Assembly: GCA_021202155.1 (NCBI GenBank)
Contig: JAJQDP010000042.1
Location: 1 to 40,904, forward strand
Length of the DNA: 40,904 nucleotides
DNA from: Oscillospiraceae bacterium
GTDB taxonomy: Bacteria; Bacillota; Clostridia; Oscillospirales; Ruminococcaceae
Direction of reading: 5' to 3'
The position numbers and the translations under genes are program-made. The notes beneath the pieces were generated by a model. It was not told the origin of the DNA. It saw only the letters and a list, made by a program, of their open reading frames with translations, and did no database searches. Below, piece by piece: positions 31,395-38,707 of this stretch (positions are counted from its first letter, which is position 1; each line of letters begins with the position of its first letter).

Positions 31395-31529
31395 ATGAAA
31401 TACAATAAGTCTGTAATGGAAATAACCTTGTTCGCCGAAATGGATACTTTCGTAGCGGCAGAATTGGATGGTTCAGGTGGTAAGGTTGATCCTGGCGAGG
31501 TTGGCGGCGGCAGTACGCCTGACGATTGA
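31395..31529 (+). CDS. 44-residue peptide enclosed by the two TA modules
   Basis: Starts 'MKYNKSVMEITLFAEMDTFV' and ends in a Gly/Pro/Asp-rich tail ('GEVGGGSTPDD'). GGAGG lies 7 bases upstream, a promoter-like site precedes and a terminator follows, so it looks like a real, independent gene. The 'MKYxKxxMEI' opening is shared by many short orphan peptides of gut Clostridia; their function is unknown. A modified or secreted peptide is possible from the leader-plus-Gly-rich-tail layout, but no maturation genes are nearby. Confidence 0.7.
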   Translation: MKYNKSVMEITLFAEMDTFVAAELDGSGGKVDPGEVGGGSTPDD

Positions 31530-31541
31530 AACCGAAGAAAA

Positions 31542-31568
31542 AATCCTCGTAAATTGCGGGGATTTTTC
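31542..31568 (+). terminator. terminator of the peptide gene
   Basis: AATCCTCG / CGGGGATT stem (one T-G pair), loop TAAATTG, followed by a T run. Confidence 0.85.
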
Positions 31569-31579
31569 ATGAGAAGCCG

Positions 31580-31608
31580 TTGACAACACGGCTTTTTTGC
31601 GCTATAAT
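31580..31608 (+). promoter_or_regulatory. antisense promoter, module 2
   Basis: TTGACA (31580-31585), 17 bp, TATAAT (31603-31608), facing the module 2 toxin on the minus strand. Confidence 0.88.
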
Positions 31609-31614
31609 AAATGA

Positions 31615-31728
31615 CAGAGAAGCGGAACTGCCGCAAACGGTTCCGAGTCGACCCCAAAATGTGCGGATAAGAATCCTACACTATAAGTGGAAAGTGACCG
31701 TTCCTGTTTGGTTTAAGTAGCCGGGCGG
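31615..31728 (+). ncRNA. candidate antitoxin antisense RNA, module 2
   Basis: Predicted from the promoter at 31580-31608 and running into the 3' end of the minus-strand toxin gene. It carries GCGGAACTGCCGC and GTGGAAAGTGACCGTTCCTG, matching module 1 RNA with changes. The CCGGGCGGTTACTTCTTTTT end could terminate it. Differences from module 1 RNA may set specificity. Confidence 0.6.
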
Positions 31729-31824
31729 TTACTTCTTTTTATTGTTGTCCGACCAAATGTCGAACAAACGGAAGATAACCGAAAACACTAGCTCAAGAAG
31801 CAATAACACTTCAGTAAGAGTCAT
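31729..31824 (-). CDS. type I toxin, holin-like family (module 2)
   Basis: A 31-residue peptide starting 'MTLTEVLLLLELVF', with one membrane span, then 'FDIWSDNNKKK'. It is a clear paralogue of the module 1 toxin: the 'TEVLLLL', 'LFDxWSD' and terminal lysine features are kept. AAGGGAGG lies about 9 bases upstream on the minus strand, stronger than in module 1. The two toxin genes converge towards the enclosed peptide gene. Confidence 0.85.
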   Translation of the reverse strand: MTLTEVLLLLELVFSVIFRLFDIWSDNNKKK

Positions 31825-31916
31825 GTTTATCGACCTCCCTTCTTTTGTGCAATCTCTGCGGAGCAGAAACTACCGGAGCAGTAACTGCTCCTCAGGAAGA
31901 GGTCGACCATATTGGA

Positions 31917-31940
31917 TCATGAGTATGTGCACCTACTCAT
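31917..31940 (-). CDS. seven-codon leader frame MSRCTYS, module 2
   Basis: Same peptide as the module 1 leader, differing only at synonymous third positions. Lies between the module 2 toxin promoter and the toxin frame. Confidence 0.35.
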   Translation of the reverse strand: MSRCTYS

Positions 31941-31964
31941 AATCCTCACTCCTCTGTCACCGTA

Positions 31965-31993
31965 ATTGTACACCATAAAATGATTTTTGTCAA
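31965..31993 (-). promoter_or_regulatory. toxin mRNA promoter, module 2
   Basis: Minus strand: TTGACA (31993-31988), 17 bp, TACAAT (31970-31965). Confidence 0.85.
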
Positions 31994-32088
31994 CACAATT
32001 CCACATTCTGATAGTCAAAATCTGCCTTTTGGCGGATTTTTTGTTTCCATCAATTCCGCATTCCGAATTAAGAATTCCGAATTGTCTA

Positions 32089-32118
32089 TTGACATCTCCC
32101 CTTTTGATGTATTATAAT
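32089..32118 (+). promoter_or_regulatory. glycogen phosphorylase promoter
   Basis: TTGACA (32089-32094), 18 bp, TATAAT (32113-32118). Short AATTCCG direct and inverted words lie just upstream (32050-32085). Confidence 0.82.
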
Positions 32119-32124
32119 AAGCAA

Positions 32125-32244
32125 GGCTGTATAAGTCGCAGGTTGCGATTACAGCTTGTGACCCGAAATCAACAAGGGGAACGGGGTCTCCGGGCTCTTG
32201 TTCGCCGATACTCTATTAAAATCTATCAATTTGGAGGGATTATT
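32125..32244 (+). promoter_or_regulatory. structured 5' leader of glgP
   Basis: The 120-base leader holds two hairpins. The first spans 32126-32155, with outer stem GCTGTA / TACAGC and inner GTCGCA / TGCGAT, and begins at the predicted mRNA start. The second spans 32171-32202 with stem AACAAG / CTTGTT and a GC-rich inside (GGGAACGGGGTCTCCGGG). No known riboswitch pattern is recognised. Confidence 0.5.
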
Positions 32245-34656
32245 TTGCCAAAGGTTACTAACAAGCGTTACACAAAGGATGGTCTTAAAGAGGAAATTAT
32301 CAACGTCTTAGACGTCAAGTACGGTATTTCTCCTGAATTAGCTTCCGACAAACAGCTCTATGAGGCACTTGCCTTCATCATCACAAGAGAGCTCTCTGAC
32401 AAACGTCATAAGTACATCACTAAAGTCCATTCAGAGGGCAAAAAGCAGGTTTACTACATTTCGATGGAATTTCTGATGGGAAGGTCGCTCAAGACCAACC
32501 TCTATAACTTGGGCATGGTTAAGGCGGCTCAGGGCGCACTCAAGGATTTGGGCGCGAACCTCGAATCCATCTACGACCAGGAGCCCGATGCAGGTCTCGG
32601 AAACGGAGGACTCGGCAGACTTGCCGCTTGCTACCTCGACGGTCTTGCAACAGACGGTTACCCGGCAACCGGATATTCGATTCTCTATGAGTACGGAATC
32701 TTCCGCCAGAAGCTTGAGAATGGCTGGCAGGATGAACTCCCCGACAACTGGCTCCCCGGCGGCAAGTGCTGGCTCGTTGAGCACTCTGAATCCCAGATTG
32801 AGGTTCACTTTGACGGCGTCCTTAAGGAATACTGGGACAATCAGTATCACCACGTAAATCTCGAAAATTACACAACCGTTATCGCCGAGCCGTATGACCT
32901 CTATGTCTCCGGCTATGACAGCGACGCTGTCTCAAAGCTGAGACTCTGGAAGGCTATCAGCCCGTCGTTCGATATGAATAAGTTCAACTCCGGAAACTAT
33001 GCCGCGGCTCTCGGACAGAATATTACCGCTCAGGCTATCTCAAAGGTTCTCTATCCTAACGATAACCATAACGACGGAAAGTCGCTGAGACTTCGCCAGC
33101 AGTACTTCATGTGCGCGGCGTCCATCGCAGACATTGTCAACCACCACATGGCGACATACGGCACTCTTGACAACTTGGCTGACAAGGTCGCAATCCAGAT
33201 TAACGACACCCACCCGACCCTCGCTATTCCCGAGCTTATGAGAATTTTGCTCGATGACTGCGGCTACACCTGGGACGACGCATACAGAATTGTCCAGGGT
33301 TGCTTCGCCTACACAAACCACACGGTTATGGCTGAGGCTCTTGAAAAGTGGGACAGCGACCTCATCAAGACGGTTATTCCGAGAATCTTCTCCATCATCG
33401 TCGAGATTAACAACCGCTACTGCGCAGACCTCTGGGAGAAGTATCACGACCACCAGAAGGTCACCTCGATGTCTATCATCCAGAACAACAAGGTTCACAT
33501 GGCAAAGCTCTGTGTTGCAGTCTGCCACCACGTCAACGGCGTTTCTCAGATTCACTCGGAGATCATCAAGCGCGATGTCTTCGCGAACGAATACGAGAAC
33601 ACCCCCGAAAAGTTCACCAACGTCACCAACGGTATCGCCTACCGCAGATGGCTCTATCAGTCGAACCCCGAGCTCTGCAAGCTCCTTGACGACACAATCG
33701 GCAAGGGCTACTTAAAGGACGCAAACGAGCTCAAGAAGTTCGAGAAGTTCGCGGATAATGAGGAAGTTCTCCAGCGTCTCGCGGAGGTCAAGAAGAAGAA
33801 CAAGGCAAGCTTTGCCAAGAAGGTCAAGGCGGACACCGGAATCGTCATCAACCCCGACACCCTCTTTGATGTTCAGGTCAAGAGACTTCACGAATACAAG
33901 AGACAGCACCTTAATGCTCTCAACATCGTTTCCGAGTATCTTAGACTTCTTGAGAACCCCGACCTCGACGTCCAGCCGAAGACCTATATCTTTGCGGCAA
34001 AGGCGGCTCCCGGCTACTATCTTGCAAAGCAGATTATAAAGCTCATCTGGTCGCTGGGTGAAGAGATAAAGAAGAACCCGAAGATTCACGAGAAGCTTTC
34101 TGTAGTCTTCCTTGAGAACTATAACGTTACACTTTCAGAGCTCCTGATGCCCGCGTCCGAGGTTTCCGAGCAGATTTCCCTCGCGGGAACAGAGGCGAGC
34201 GGAACTGGAAACATGAAGTTCATGCTGAACGGTGCGGTTACACTCAGCACCAAAGACGGCGCGAACATCGAAATTGGTGAAGCGGCAGGAGCTGACAACA
34301 TAATCAACTTCGGCATGACCGTCGATGAGGTCGAGAACCTCAAACGCAGCGGCTATCGTCCCGAACAGCTCTATAACTGCGACCCCGTCATCAAGGCGGC
34401 AGTCGACAAGGTTGCAAATGGCATAAACGGCAATCACTTTGACGACGTCGTTTCCTCCTACAAGCACTCTGACCCGTACATGGTTTTGGCGGACTTTGAG
34501 TCATACAGAGCCGCTCAGGCAGAGGTGTCGAAGGCTTATCAGGATACCCTCAGATGGCAGAGAATGTCTCTTATGAACATCGCGAACGCCGGCAGATTCT
34601 CCGCCGACCGCTCGGTTGACGAGTACGCGAAGAATATCTGGGGACTGACGAAATAA
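32245..34656 (+). CDS. glgP: glycogen/starch/alpha-glucan phosphorylase
   Basis: An 803-residue GT35 enzyme that releases glucose-1-phosphate from glycogen. 'QVYYISMEFLMGRSL', 'DAGLGNGGLGRLAACYLDGL', 'INDTHPTLAIPELMRILLDD' and the pyridoxal phosphate lysine in 'GTGNMKFMLNGAVTLSTKDG' are in place. The start is TTG at 32245, with GGAGGG 6 bases upstream and family-like sequence beginning there; earlier in-frame starts run through promoter and leader. It stands alone, without other glycogen genes in the window. Confidence 0.96.
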   Translation: MPKVTNKRYTKDGLKEEIINVLDVKYGISPELASDKQLYEALAFIITRELSDKRHKYITKVHSEGKKQVYYISMEFLMGRSLKTNLYNLGMVKAAQGALKDLGANLESIYDQEPDAGLGNGGLGRLAACYLDGLATDGYPATGYSILYEYGIFRQKLENGWQDELPDNWLPGGKCWLVEHSESQIEVHFDGVLKEYWDNQYHHVNLENYTTVIAEPYDLYVSGYDSDAVSKLRLWKAISPSFDMNKFNSGNYAAALGQNITAQAISKVLYPNDNHNDGKSLRLRQQYFMCAASIADIVNHHMATYGTLDNLADKVAIQINDTHPTLAIPELMRILLDDCGYTWDDAYRIVQGCFAYTNHTVMAEALEKWDSDLIKTVIPRIFSIIVEINNRYCADLWEKYHDHQKVTSMSIIQNNKVHMAKLCVAVCHHVNGVSQIHSEIIKRDVFANEYENTPEKFTNVTNGIAYRRWLYQSNPELCKLLDDTIGKGYLKDANELKKFEKFADNEEVLQRLAEVKKKNKASFAKKVKADTGIVINPDTLFDVQVKRLHEYKRQHLNALNIVSEYLRLLENPDLDVQPKTYIFAAKAAPGYYLAKQIIKLIWSLGEEIKKNPKIHEKLSVVFLENYNVTLSELLMPASEVSEQISLAGTEASGTGNMKFMLNGAVTLSTKDGANIEIGEAAGADNIINFGMTVDEVENLKRSGYRPEQLYNCDPVIKAAVDKVANGINGNHFDDVVSSYKHSDPYMVLADFESYRAAQAEVSKAYQDTLRWQRMSLMNIANAGRFSADRSVDEYAKNIWGLTK

Positions 34657-34685
34657 TGCGTAATTCGTAATGCGTAATGCGTAAT
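34657..34685. repeat. short tandem repeat of TGCGTAAT units
   Basis: Three or four imperfect copies of GCGTAAT/TCGTAAT directly after the glgP stop. Related AATTCCG-type runs lie before glgP at 32045-32085. Probably simple-sequence debris. Confidence 0.6.
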
Positions 34686-34928
34686 TGTCGCCGGCTTTGC
34701 CGGCGACGCGCCTCCGAGGGAGGCGCACCCCTCCACCACCGCCTTCGGCGGCGGTCCCCCTCCCCTTGACAGGGGAGGCTTTTCTGCCTCTATGCAAGAA
34801 CCTGCAAGAGGGAAATTATGGCTCCCCTGATAAGGGTGAGCGCATTAGTTCGGCTTTGCCGAACTAAGAGAGTTGCTTCGCAACTCTGACTGAGGGGTGC
34901 GCGACCAAAGGGGAGCGCAGGGGGTGGA
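34686..34928. repeat. palindromic intergenic repeat, family 1, copy 4
   Basis: Longest copy: 'GTCGCCGGCTTTGCCGGCGAC', 'CACCCCTCCACCACCGCC', 'CCCTCCCCTTGACAGGGGAGG', a core of about 45 bp, 'GGCTCCCCTGATAAGGG', then 'GTTCGGCTTTGCCGAAC' and 'GAGTTGCTTCGCAACTC' hairpins and CTGAGGGGTGCGC. It fills the gap between glgP and the secG promoter. Confidence 0.8.
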
Positions 34929-34969
34929 GGTGCGATTCCTGAGATTCGCAAATTTTTCTCCCTAACCTA

Positions 34970-34998
34970 TTGCATTTTCTCGCCGGACATGTTATAAT
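34970..34998 (+). promoter_or_regulatory. secG promoter
   Basis: TTGCAT (34970-34975), 17 bp, TATAAT (34993-34998). Confidence 0.75.
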
Positions 34999-35039
34999 CT
35001 TTTAGAATGCTATTTCTATCGGATTGGAGGGCAAAAAGG

Positions 35040-35291
35040 ATGACTGTTGTCAATATAATCAGCGGAATCATACTGCTTATCTGCAGTATTGCTATAGTTC
35101 TTATCATCATGTTTACCGACACTGACAGTGCAAGAATGAGCTCTGCTATTGGCGGAGGAGGAGATTCCTTCTACGGAAGAAACATGAAGAACACTCGCGA
35201 GGCAAGACTTAATCTCGTTACGAAGATTGTCGTCGGACTTCTCTATGTTGTATGCATAGTTGTAAACATCATAGCGCGCTTCGCAGGCTGA
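35040..35291 (+). CDS. secG: preprotein translocase subunit SecG
   Basis: An 83-residue protein with two membrane spans ('IISGIILLICSIAIVLIIMF' and 'IVVGLLYVVCIVVNIIA') joined by the SecG hallmark 'MSSAIGGGGDSFYG' and a basic 'KNTREARLN' stretch. SecG supports SecYE-driven export. The ATG at 35040 follows GGAGG by 9 bases; an upstream in-frame ATG at 35007 is too close to the promoter. Confidence 0.85.
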   Translation: MTVVNIISGIILLICSIAIVLIIMFTDTDSARMSSAIGGGGDSFYGRNMKNTREARLNLVTKIVVGLLYVVCIVVNIIARFAG

Positions 35292-35380
35292 GTCGGACAT
35301 GACCGGCATCTGCCGGAAATTTGATTTGACGTTGCCGCTCGACCGGTTTTTCTGCGTCGGGCGGCAGTTTGTTTAGTGGA

Positions 35381-35517
35381 AACCCCTCAGTCAGCTTTGC
35401 TGACAGCTCCCCTTTCAGGAAAGCCTATATCTGCCTCTATCAAGGCTTTTGAGAGATGCAGTATAAGCCTCCCCTGAAAGGGGAGGGGGACCGCCGAAGG
35501 CGGTGGAGGGGTTTCCG
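35381..35517. repeat. palindromic intergenic repeat, family 1, copy 5
   Basis: Begins AACCCCTCAGTCAGCTTTGC, with CAGCTCCCCTTTCAGG, a core of about 50 bp, then 'GCCTCCCCTGAAAGGGGAGG' and 'CCGCCGAAGGCGG', ending TGGAGGGGTTTCC. It stops 15 bp before the next start codon. Confidence 0.8.
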
Positions 35518-35531
35518 AAAAGGAGACCATC

Positions 35532-35633
35532 ATGAAAAAGAAACCCATCATTGCAAGGATATTTGTCATCCTGATAGTCGTGTTTATGATAGCGGCTATC
35601 GTTTACTCCTCGCTCTATAGCCTGTTTATCTGA
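35532..35633 (+). CDS. small single-span membrane protein (DUF4044-like)
   Basis: A 33-residue peptide starting 'MKKKPIIARIFVILIVVFMI', one membrane span with a basic N terminus, AAGGAGA 8 bases upstream. Size and composition fit the DUF4044 group of small Firmicutes membrane proteins, often near secG. It ends 1 bp before the ung start, so it is probably cotranscribed with it. Unrelated in sequence to the type I toxins, and no antisense promoter is seen. Confidence 0.6.
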   Translation: MKKKPIIARIFVILIVVFMIAAIVYSSLYSLFI

Positions 35634-35634
35634 T

Positions 35635-36306
35635 ATGGTAGTCATCGGTAATGACTGGGACGAGGTAATCGGCGGGGAATTTTCAAAGGATTACTATCTC
35701 AAGCTCCGCGACTTTCTTAAAACGGAGTATTCGAGCGGCACTATCTACCCCGACATGTATCACATATACACAGCCCTGAAGCTGACGCCCTATCACTCGG
35801 TCAAGGTGGTAATTTTCGGGCAGGATCCCTATCACGAGCCCGGGCAGGCGCATGGGCTCTGCTTCTCTGTTCAGAACGGAACGGCTCTCCCACCGTCTCT
35901 CAGGAACATCTATAAAGAGCTTGAGACCGACCTCGGAATCCCGCCGGCTGAGACGGGGGATTTGACATCCTGGGCGGAGCAGGGAGTTTTGCTTCTCAAC
36001 ACCGTCCTCACCGTCCGCCGCGGTCAGGCTAATTCCCATAAGGGAAAGGGCTGGGAGATTCTGACGGATGAGATCATCCGCAAGCTCAACGAGCGCGAAA
36101 ACCCGATGGTTTTCATCCTCTGGGGCGCGAACGCGCGCAGTAAAAAGGCACTGATAACCAACCCCCAGCACCTGATAATAGAATCCGCCCACCCGAGCCC
36201 GCTTTCAGCCGGGGGTGGCTTCTTCGGCTCGCGCCCGTTCTCAAGAACGAACCAGTTCTTAGCGGAAAACGGCGAGGTGCCGATTAATTGGGAAGTGGGA
36301 AAATAG
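35635..36306 (+). CDS. ung: uracil-DNA glycosylase, family 1
   Basis: A 223-residue enzyme that removes uracil from DNA. Water-activating Asp64 lies in 'GQDPYHEPGQAHGLCFSV', the leucine-loop motif in 'SAHPSPLSAGGGFFGSRPFS', and 'VLLLNTVLTVRRGQANSHKG' is the usual middle segment. Start ATG at 35635 gives the usual length. It is the last core gene before the restriction-modification cassette. Confidence 0.96.
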   Translation: MVVIGNDWDEVIGGEFSKDYYLKLRDFLKTEYSSGTIYPDMYHIYTALKLTPYHSVKVVIFGQDPYHEPGQAHGLCFSVQNGTALPPSLRNIYKELETDLGIPPAETGDLTSWAEQGVLLLNTVLTVRRGQANSHKGKGWEILTDEIIRKLNERENPMVFILWGANARSKKALITNPQHLIIESAHPSPLSAGGGFFGSRPFSRTNQFLAENGEVPINWEVGK

Positions 36307-36320
36307 TTTACGGTTTAACA

Positions 36321-36339
36321 TGGTTCCAAAATGGAACCA
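36321..36339. promoter_or_regulatory. palindrome before the restriction-modification genes
   Basis: TGGTTCCA-AAA-TGGAACCA, perfect 8-bp arms, 48 bp before the dam start. It could be an operator that times methylase and nuclease expression. No controller (C) gene is seen in the cassette. Confidence 0.5.
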
Positions 36340-36386
36340 ACTCACAGGATGATTTAGTTGTGAATGGTAAGAAAGGACTTGAGACA

Positions 36387-37286
36387 ATGACTAAAAAGGC
36401 TTTAAAACCGATTGTAAAATGGGCAGGTGGCAAGGGTCAACTCATTGGAGAAATCTCATCTCTATACCCAAAAGGATTGGGCACGTCTATAAAGAGGTAT
36501 GCCGAGCCTTTTGTTGGCGGTGGTGCGGTTTTGTTTGATATTCTTTCTAAGTACGATATGGATGAAGTTTACATAAGCGATATAAATGCAGAGCTTATAA
36601 ACATGTATTGCAAAGTCAAAACGGAGGCGAGTGAGTTAGTTTCGCTTCTTTCGACTTTACAGGAACAGTTTATTCCACTCAGCGATAGTGAAAGAAAGAT
36701 TTACTACTATGAGAGAAGAAGCAGGTACAACGGTCTGATTTTAAGCGGGAAAAGTGAAGATAGCCTCGAATCGGCGGCGTTGTTTATATTTTTGAATCGG
36801 ACTTGCTTCAATGGATTATATCGTGTAAACAGCAAGGGATTATATAATGTTCCTATGGGTGCATACAAGAATCCTCAAATCTGTGATGCGGATAATATAA
36901 TGGCGGCTTCGGAAGCATTACAGAACGTTGAAATAGTTTGTGGTGACTATAAGGAATCGGAAAAATTCATAGATAAAAATACTTTTGTATACTTTGATCC
37001 GCCATACCGCCCGCTGAACGCTACTTCAAACTTCACTTCTTATACCGAGAATGATTTTGGTGATAAGGAACAGGTTGAGTTATCTGAGTTTGCGGGAAGA
37101 ATGCGAAAAAAGGGTGCTCAGATTGTTTTGAGCAATTCCGACCCGAAAAATACCAATTCAGAAGATGAGTTTTTTGATAAGATATATTCCTCTTATATCA
37201 TCCGAAGAGTGGAAGCGACCAGAATGATTAATTGCAATAGTGCCTCAAGAGGCAGAATAAAAGAATTGCTCATATCGAATTATTGA
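36387..37286 (+). CDS. DNA adenine methylase, DpnM/Dam type (GATC)
   Basis: A 299-residue alpha-class N6-adenine methyltransferase. SAM-binding motif I 'KWAGGKGQLI' lies near residues 11-20, 'AEPFVGGGAVLFDIL' follows, and catalytic 'YFDPPYRPL' near 204-212. The D12/Dam family and the DpnII-type nuclease next door point to GATC specificity. The ATG at 36387 is preferred (AAGGA upstream, family-like start); an in-frame ATG at 36288 lies in ung. Base composition is clearly more A/T-rich than ung or the gene at 39499, suggesting acquisition. Confidence 0.93.
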   Translation: MTKKALKPIVKWAGGKGQLIGEISSLYPKGLGTSIKRYAEPFVGGGAVLFDILSKYDMDEVYISDINAELINMYCKVKTEASELVSLLSTLQEQFIPLSDSERKIYYYERRSRYNGLILSGKSEDSLESAALFIFLNRTCFNGLYRVNSKGLYNVPMGAYKNPQICDADNIMAASEALQNVEIVCGDYKESEKFIDKNTFVYFDPPYRPLNATSNFTSYTENDFGDKEQVELSEFAGRMRKKGAQIVLSNSDPKNTNSEDEFFDKIYSSYIIRRVEATRMINCNSASRGRIKELLISNY

Positions 37287-37297
37287 CGGTGGTAGAC

Positions 37298-38161
37298 ATG
37301 GAAAAGAGAGATTTCAGAAAGTGGTTGTCCGAATTTCGAGATAGTATAGCCGATTATAGCTACTATATCGATTTCGGAAAGGTTTACCGCAATGTAGACA
37401 ATATTAAGATTGAGTTGAATATACTGAACTCACTCGTGGGGTCAGCCAGTATTGAGAACGATTTCAGAAATATTCTGAAAAAGTATCCAGAAGTTCTGAA
37501 ATGTATCCCTATACTATTAGCTGTTCGTTCTGACGAAATAGAAGCTATGGACGAGGACGGGAGTTTTTCGTATGATTTCGGTCATAATACGCTTTCTGTG
37601 GAGCAGTATATTGTATTCATGCACAAAACAGGTTTGTTTGACCTTATTTCAAATCATATTGTCAGCAATCTTGTCGATTATGTGACGGGTGTTGAAACTG
37701 GACTTGATTCCAACGGTCGAAAAAATAGGGGCGGACATCTGATGGAAAATCTGGTTGAGAGTTTCATTCAAAAAGCTGGTTTTATAAGGGAAGAAAGCTA
37801 TTTCAAAGAGATGTACATTCATCAGATTTCCGAGAAGTGGGGGCTTGATCTTTCTGCAATTTCCAATCAGGGCAAAATGGAAAAAAGATTTGATTTCGTG
37901 GTCAAAACTCCTTCTACGGTTTACGGGATAGAAACGAACTTCTATGGAAGTGGTGGGAGCAAGCTGAATGAGACTGCAAGGAGCTACAAGACTTTGGCTC
38001 TTGAATCGAAAACTGTCGATGGGTTTAAGTTTGTATGGTTTACAGATGGAAAGGGTTGGATGAGTGCGAGAAATAACCTTGAGGAAACCTTTGATGTAAT
38101 GGATGAGGTTTATAACATCAATGATTTAGAAAACGGCATCATCGAAAAAATAATGAAGTAA
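37298..38161 (+). CDS. type II restriction endonuclease, DpnII/MboI family (GATC)
   Basis: A 287-residue protein, about the length of DpnII. 'EKRDFRKWLSEFRDSIADY', 'LNILNSLVGSASIENDF' and 'PILLAVR' open the family; 'GLDSNGRKNRGGHLMENLVE' and 'KRFDFVVKTPSTVYGIETNF' contain the likely PD-(D/E)xK-type acidic residues (Asp in RFDF, Glu in GIETN). It should cut unmethylated GATC. The ATG at 37298 lies 11 bp after the methylase stop; a TTG at 37283 overlapping that stop is the alternative start. Confidence 0.9.
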   Translation: MEKRDFRKWLSEFRDSIADYSYYIDFGKVYRNVDNIKIELNILNSLVGSASIENDFRNILKKYPEVLKCIPILLAVRSDEIEAMDEDGSFSYDFGHNTLSVEQYIVFMHKTGLFDLISNHIVSNLVDYVTGVETGLDSNGRKNRGGHLMENLVESFIQKAGFIREESYFKEMYIHQISEKWGLDLSAISNQGKMEKRFDFVVKTPSTVYGIETNFYGSGGSKLNETARSYKTLALESKTVDGFKFVWFTDGKGWMSARNNLEETFDVMDEVYNINDLENGIIEKIMK

Positions 38162-38170
38162 GGATTCCGC

Positions 38171-38707
38171 ATGACAAATAAAATATTTAAGTATAACGTA
38201 AATCTTGTTCCGTTAAGCATAAAGAATCGGAAGCAAAATGCCTTCAGGGACGAATTAAACAATATTCCGTATTTGCTTTATGAGGTCGAAACTTTGGCAA
38301 CCGGAGAGAAAATAGCCATCAATAAGCCGGGAGGAAAGAGAAATTTCGGCAGACTGTCGAGAGACGATTTCATGGTGTTCATTTACAACCCCGAGGAGCA
38401 AAGTCTTTGGTTGATAAGCCATGGCGAGATCAGTGATGACATTGCTGAAAAGTATGATTACAACAGAGAGCAGGCTACTACTCTGATTAAAGCTCTTTAC
38501 AAGGTTTGTTGTGGTGAAGAGCCTGATGACGTAATTTCCGAATTACGGATAGTTGATACTGTGGGAATCCAAGTGGAGACAATACTTAAAGCTTACAAGT
38601 GGATTTGGGGACAGGAAGATTGCAACTATCCGAGTAAAGAAGGGCGTTGGCTTTCTATGAATGCGTTGCTTGAGAGGTTTAATCTGACGGCAGAGGATTG
38701 TAAGTAA
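38171..38707 (+). CDS. unknown protein inside the restriction-modification cassette
   Basis: A 178-residue soluble protein. Seen: 'LYEVETLATGEKIAINKPGG', 'LSRDDFMVFIYNPEEQSLWL' and a helical C-terminal half ('EQATTLIKALYKVCCGEEPD', 'VETILKAYKWIWGQEDCNYP'). I see no nuclease or methylase motif. It starts 9 bp after the nuclease gene and its stop overlaps the next start (TAATG), so it is cotranslated with the second methylase. A role as partner of that methylase, or as a second nuclease of unrecognised type, is possible. Confidence 0.8.
   Translation: MTNKIFKYNVNLVPLSIKNRKQNAFRDELNNIPYLLYEVETLATGEKIAINKPGGKRNFGRLSRDDFMVFIYNPEEQSLWLISHGEISDDIAEKYDYNREQATTLIKALYKVCCGEEPDDVISELRIVDTVGIQVETILKAYKWIWGQEDCNYPSKEGRWLSMNALLERFNLTAEDCK

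Larger units (their letters stand above)
31575..32002. repeat. right arm of the inverted type I TA pair
   Basis: Reverse-complement relative of 30801-31227. Identity is highest over the toxin promoter, leader hairpin and antisense region; the toxin frames differ more at the base level but keep the protein pattern. Confidence 0.88.

Noticed and set aside
35532-35633. Fourth type I toxin
   Set aside because: Single-span peptide, but no facing antisense promoter and its stop is coupled to ung; a DUF4044-like protein is more likely.
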